DNA from: Cavia porcellus
Taxonomy: Eukaryota > Chordata > Mammalia > Rodentia > Caviidae
NCBI RefSeq assembly: GCF_034190915.1
Contig: NW_026947502.1
Location: 31,154,785 to 31,218,784 of the forward strand
Direction of reading: 5' to 3'
DNA length: 64,000 nucleotides
The translations under genes were made by a program, and so were the position numbers. The notes beneath the pieces were generated by a model that was not told the DNA's origin, did no database searches, and worked only from the letters and a program-made list of their open reading frames with translations. Shown here one piece after another: positions 57,111 to 64,000 of this stretch (positions are counted from its first letter, which is position 1; each line of letters starts with the position of its first letter).

Positions 57111-57384
57111 CCCTTGCTTAAGTCAGAGGAGAATCTGGATACCATCATGCCCAGTTCTAAAGTAGATCTCGAATGGAACTCATCACTGTTTAATCTGATC
57201 AGATCTTTAATCCCAACCCAAATCTCATTACTCTTTGAATCTGGGCCCTAACTCAGGCTCCACCATCCCATGAAAGGGAAGTGAGATTCTATACCCTGGC
57301 AGGATCATGGTTCAGGTTGACCATCTATATTGGGGACGGTAAATCCTGACCACAGACTCCCCCTGCAGAGATGAAGATTAGCAA

Positions 57385-57556
57385 TTAACTGGGAAGAATC
57401 TTGGAATGAAGTTAATTGGGGAACTAGAGGCTGGCAGCTAGTGTTCTAGAGACTTTGCCCTCCATCCAAATGTATAAAGAGAGGTCTCAGCTACTCCTGA
57501 GGCTCCTGGAGCCTTCCCTGAGCTACTAAACAGAAGCCGAAACATAGAACCTCAAG
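57385..57556 (+). promoter_or_regulatory. SLC34A1: SLC34A1 TATA promoter and noncoding exon 1
   Basis: TATAAAG at 57473-57479 places transcription start near 57500. A first exon of about 55 nt would end at 57556 with the donor GTGAGA after CTCAAG. Upstream lie GCAATTAACT and AGTTAATTGG, HNF1-like AT-rich sites plausible for a kidney proximal-tubule gene. Exon and start site are inferred from signals and position, not from a transcript. Confidence 0.6.
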
Positions 57557-58389
57557 GTGAGACCAGGGCCTCCACATCCCAAGCTCAACTCCAGCCCATC
57601 ACCCTGCTCCCTGTCTCTGTGCTCTCTCCCTTCCTGCTCGCTGTAGCATCTTAATCACAGCCCAGCCAGGCTCACTCTTCCAGAGCAGAAAGGACTGTTT
57701 TTGTAGCATTGGGAATTCAGCCCTGCATACTCCTCTACCCCAGCAGCCATGGACCTCTGGGACAGCATGGGAAGCACTGAGGCAGGTTAGAGCATCCCAA
57801 CCCAAGAGCTAAGAGCTCCTGGGACAGTGCAGGGAGCACCTAAGGAGAGCCAGTCTTAGACTGAGGCTCATTCATGGAAAAGACTACCAGTATTTGTTTA
57901 TTGCCCATTTGAAGAGGTAATGGGGGAAAGAAAGGCTTTGTGAGGAGGATGCAGGCCCGGGGACCCTTCTCTAAGTGTGTTCTCAGCTGGTGTCCATAAC
58001 TCCTCCCTGCACTCAGGGTGGAAAAACCTCGGGCAGGGTTCACCTGGCCTGGGACCTCTGCAGCCTCTGTGTCCCAGTGTCACTTGTTGCCTGGCTTCCT
58101 CCAGCTGCATGCATGGCAATTTCAGTTTCTGAACACCTGGGCTCTCTCCAGACACAGGAGCTTTTGCAATCACACCCCTCTCCCTTTCCAGCCACTTATG
58201 TTCATCTCAGCTGCATAGTCTCTTCCTTCTCCATGAGCCATGCCTTGTCATGAAATGCTATAGTGGCAGCTGTATCTGTCATAACTCCCTGAGTGTAATT
58301 TCCCACTCATCGAGAGATTATTTCATTTGTATCTGTTTTCCATTAGATCTTGAACTTCCCCATGGCAAGGGATATGTTTGTCTTTTTTT

Positions 58390-58393
<4 letters not shown>

Positions 58394-58486
<93 letters not shown>

Positions 58487-58560
58487 CAGGAGTCAGATTC
58501 AGGATCTTATGCTTGCCAGTCAGGTGCTGCACTGCTGTACTATATCCCTGACTCCTATGT
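58394..58560. repeat. (CT)n(GT)n microsatellite plus reverse ID-type SINE in SLC34A1 intron 1
   Basis: (CT)n at 58394-58435 changes directly to (GT)n at 58436-58485. The reverse ID-type body GGAGTCAGATTCAGGATCTT continues to about 58557. Confidence 0.8.
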
Positions 58561-58633
58561 CTGTCTTTAATCATTATTGTAGCCCCATAGCAAGTTTGCA
58601 GCCTGGGATATAATAGATGCACAAGAAGTACTT

Positions 58634-58726
58634 GCAGGAGTGAGGATGTAGCTCAGTGGTAGAGCACTTGCCTATCTTATGCAAAGCCTTGGGTTTGAAC
58701 CCCAGTACCACACACACACACACACC
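58634..58726 (+). repeat. ID-type SINE with (CA)n tail in SLC34A1 intron 1
   Basis: GAGGATGTAGCTCAGTGGTA, GGGTTTGAACCCCAGTACCA then (CA)n. A/B-box-like motifs are intact, but it is a SINE and not a tRNA gene. Confidence 0.75.
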
Positions 58727-58887
58727 CGAGCACCTGAGGGTGTGTCTCTGAGTGCATCTGTGGAGAGGGGTGGGATGGGTATTTGTGTGTGTACATCTGT
58801 GTGTGGGTAGGAATGTCTAAGGCACAGCAGTTGTTACTCAGCATTGCTATAATCCCTGACATGCAGGCCTCACTGCCAGTGCCCACT

Positions 58888-61186
<2,299 letters not shown>

Positions 61187-61361
61187 GTGAGTCCCAAGCC
61201 TGGCCTTTTAATTTCATGGCTCACAATGCTCCAAATAGTCCTTGGAAATCATTTAGGTAGGAGAGAGCAAATATATGCTACTTTTTCTGTGATACTGTGC
61301 CCATGGTAGACATTGCTAATCCCTCTCAACCTTACACATTGCTTTAGGCAGACATCACCAG

Positions 61362-61505
61362 TTAATTTTTTTTTTTTTTTTTTTTTTTTTTTCTGGTCTT
61401 TTTGAGACAGGGTCTCACTATGCAGTTCAGGCTGGCCTTGAGCTCACTTTGTAGCCCAGATTGGTCTCGAACTCACAAGGATCCTCCTGCCTCAACCTTC
61501 CAAGT
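61362..61505 (-). repeat. B1-like SINE (SLC34A1 intron 8)
   Basis: T-run of about 29 nt, then GTCTTTTTGAGACAGGGTCT through CTGCCTCAACCTTCCAAGTG, truncated at its 5' end. Confidence 0.8.
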
Positions 61506-61544
61506 GACCAATCAATTATTGATGTGTAATTGATATAAGCCAGT

Positions 61545-61702
61545 AGTTCTCAAAATATGGTCCATGGAGCACCAGCATCAATACCACCTAGGAAGGTATC
61601 AGAAATGCAAATTAGATATACACCCTTTCCTAGGACTACTGAATCATGCATCAACAAACCCTCTGGGTTTGCTCACGCTCAAGTCTGAGTACCACTGATG
61701 TA
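61545..61702. repeat. MER5-like hAT remnant (SLC34A1 intron 8)
   Basis: CAGTAGTTCTCAAAATATGG at the left and CTGAGTACCACTG at the right are diverged terminal repeats. AAATGCAAATTAGATATACA and AGGACTACTGAATCATGCAT lie between. Confidence 0.65.
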
Positions 61703-63664
61703 GTCAGCTCTCTGATCTCACCAGTAGATAGAGACTCAGAAAGGCTAGGAAGCTCGCCGGAGCTTGTCTGCTGTGTCAGGGCCTGAGGATATCAATGGGG
61801 TTAGTGACTCACATCTGCTGTGTTTATGGGTGAAAGAAATGCGGGAGAGAGGGTGAGAAGAAAGTACCATAAAGGACACTTGGGGAAACTCGGATGAGTG
61901 GGAACCTAGCTCAGGAGCAGGACACATGAGCTGCTGCTTGCAGACCTCCTTGGAGACCTCCTTGAGCCCAGCGGCCAGTTGTACTGGTATTGGGCTGCCG
62001 TCTCCTAGACTACACAAGTGTGAGTCCCTTGTCCTTTTGTGCTATTTCTACTGTTTTATTGCTGGAAGAATTACTGAGATTCATTGGACATTCATGGACC
62101 AGCTATTATGCCAGGGTAACAAGGAAGTGGGCAATTAGTGTACTTTCTTATTCGGCCATAAAAAGGGAAATGTTTCAAGACTGTAATCCACCACATTTTC
62201 TTCTTCTTAATTATTACTAGAAGAACTAATTCCATTCATAGCAAGCTATGAGAAAATCTGAAGTCCACAGCCCCAGCCTAAGCCTTTGCCCCCTCATTCT
62301 CTCTACGCACTGCTTGATGTTACTGGAGCTTTATCCCAGCATGAACAGAAAACACTCAAATCAACTTGCCCTGCCATGTTCCTTTGCATCCAGAGTGGCA
62401 CACAGCTTGAGCTCAGCCTTGCTGAGAGTTCAAAGCAGCTCGACATTAAAAAAGCCCATGTGGATAGCTTTTATGCTGGCTTCATGACCTCTCTGACACA
62501 TCAGCTGTCTTCTCCTGAGCTCTTTGGGCACTCAGAGCTTTCTGAAACATCACAGCCTCTCTACTATAGAGCAAAATCTAGTCTATGGGTGTATCACCCT
62601 GTACACGCCTGATCTCATCTGTAGAGCAAAAGAGAGAAGAGAGAAAGAGGAAGAGAGAGATCACACACTGATTTTCACACACAAAAAGAAAAGCTGCTTT
62701 TGAGGACACTACCTCTGAGTTGCCCGCTGCCTACCTGCTGCAGCAATAAGCAGGTTTCCACTTGCACCACATGCCGTGTCATCTAATGCAATCCTCATGC
62801 AGTGTTGGTGAGGCGGACACAAGGTACCTTCTTTACAAAAGCAGAAGCTGAGTTCAGCTAAAGAAGTGCCCACGTTCACCTGGCTGGGGCTGCCTTCTGG
62901 CTCGTCTCTACTGTTCCAGTTGCCACTTGCTGAAGCTCTAGTTTCATGTCCTCATTCTATCAGGAAATCTTCTCCTTAATAGCAGCTTGGAAGCTGGGTG
63001 GGGAGGGGATAGTTCCCTGCTCTCGCCCTCCCTCGGAGACTTTTGCTCGTAGGAATGTGATTCATGCCCTGTGCTCTTGTGACGTGAATTGGTGGCACTC
63101 CCTGCACCAAAGACTGCACTGAAGCTTTTCCTTTGATTCCAAAGCCTGCCTGTACTGTATGTACTTCCTTCCAAGTTCTTACTGCCCCCAGCTTTTACCA
63201 CTCGGAACCCCAACCATGCCCACTTGGCCTCCAGGGACCCTATGACACCAAGGATGGAATGAGTCTCAGGCATTCCAGATGGAGAAAGTAAAAACACACA
63301 CTTTTGGTGTTTCAATTGTTTCTGGATGTTCTTCAGGCCTGGCACTGTCCAAGGATACCTTTCTGTGGGGTCACAATGTAGACTGTCAACCATACTTGCC
63401 TGCTTTAAATAAGTATCTTTCGAGGACTTGCAACCTGGGAAATAGGGCTTATTAACCCCCTACTTTACCGATGAGGAAACAGCCTTACAGAGATACAGTG
63501 GTTTGCCTTAGTTCATAATTGTATAAATCCTTGTGGGATCTTGATTCATCTATCTGCCTCTCCAAGATACCAGCTTGACATCCCACCATATATGTGCATT
63601 TCCTATTCTGCCCATCAGACTTGGATGCCACTCCAAAGGTGGTGAGTAAGTGTTACTCAGGATA

Positions 63665-63785
63665 ATTCCTTTTTTAGACAGGATTTCTTTATGTAGGTCA
63701 GTCTGGCCTTGAACACTATGTAGCCCAGGTTGGCCTCAAACTCATAGCAATCTTTCTGCCTCAGCGTGTGTGGTACCACACCGTT
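63665..63785 (-). repeat. B1-like SINE, diverged (SLC34A1 intron 8)
   Basis: TTTTTAGACAGGATTTCTTT through CTGCCTCAGCGTGTGTGGTA, reverse. The remainder of 61703-64000 shows no exon or repeat I can name. Confidence 0.65.
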
Positions 63786-64000
63786 TATGGTGATAAATTC
63801 TCCTTTTAGCCACAAGATGGGGCTGCTAGCACAGAGCTGTCTGCTGCTTACAGAAGAACAAAGGCCCTGAGCGCCCTTCCTCTGGAGGGGAAACTATTGC
63901 GCCTGCCCACATCCTGTGTGTTTCTCTCCTGGGAAAGGCCTCTTAGTGCCTGGTAGTCCTCTGTGAACTTAATCACTTCCTTCAGTTCCCAGAAGCATCT

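Noticed and set aside
58634..58726. Possible tRNA gene (A- and B-box-like motifs)
   Set aside because: Ends in a (CA)n/A-rich tail and matches the dispersed ID-type SINEs; it cannot fold a complete acceptor stem as a true tRNA.
61187..64000. Further SLC34A1 exons
   Set aside because: No open stretch matches the expected continuation after residue 312 with splice signals; the next exon must lie beyond the window.

Overview
The window is nuclear DNA from a rodent. It carries three genes in the order known from mammalian chromosome regions such as human 5q35: LMAN2 on the minus strand, then RGS14 and SLC34A1 on the plus strand. Spliced coding exons with GT/AG junctions could be reconstructed codon by codon. 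The SINEs point to a rodent: many B1-like elements, B1-dID-like dimers, and a tRNA-Ala-like ID-type SINE with near-identical copies and perfect target-site duplications. Together they are compatible with Castorimorpha (beaver or kangaroo rat), but that placement is tentative.

Layout. 1-15.6 kb is intergenic and repeat-rich. It holds a 3.3-kb half-L1 (HAL1-like) retroelement interrupting an older repeat, a MaLR-type LTR, many SINEs and one strong CTCF-like motif. 15.65-28.15 kb is LMAN2 (VIP36): 8 coding exons, 356 codons, CpG-rich TATA-less promoter. 28.2-35 kb is intergenic and holds an HMGB1 processed pseudogene, SINEs and a bare poly(A) insertion with its own direct repeat. 35.1-48.7 kb is RGS14: 15 coding exons, 568 codons, a 7-kb first intron, and RGS, two Ras-binding and GoLoco domains. 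48.7-57.4 kb is intergenic and holds a MaLR LTR with a nested SINE, a long purine tract and a degenerate short-period minisatellite. From 57.47 kb to the right edge is the 5' part of SLC34A1 (NaPi-IIa): a TATA promoter, a noncoding exon 1 and coding exons 2-8, which encode residues 1-312. The remaining exons lie beyond the window.

How the genes relate. LMAN2 is a cargo lectin of the early secretory pathway and looks like a housekeeping gene. RGS14 and SLC34A1 are neighbours with a known functional link in humans: RGS14 binds the scaffold NHERF1 through a C-terminal PDZ ligand and affects hormone control of the phosphate transporter NPT2A, the SLC34A1 product. In this genome the RGS14 C-terminus ends HPAV and lacks that ligand. 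I found no CRISPR array, operon or other prokaryote-type system, and none is expected here.
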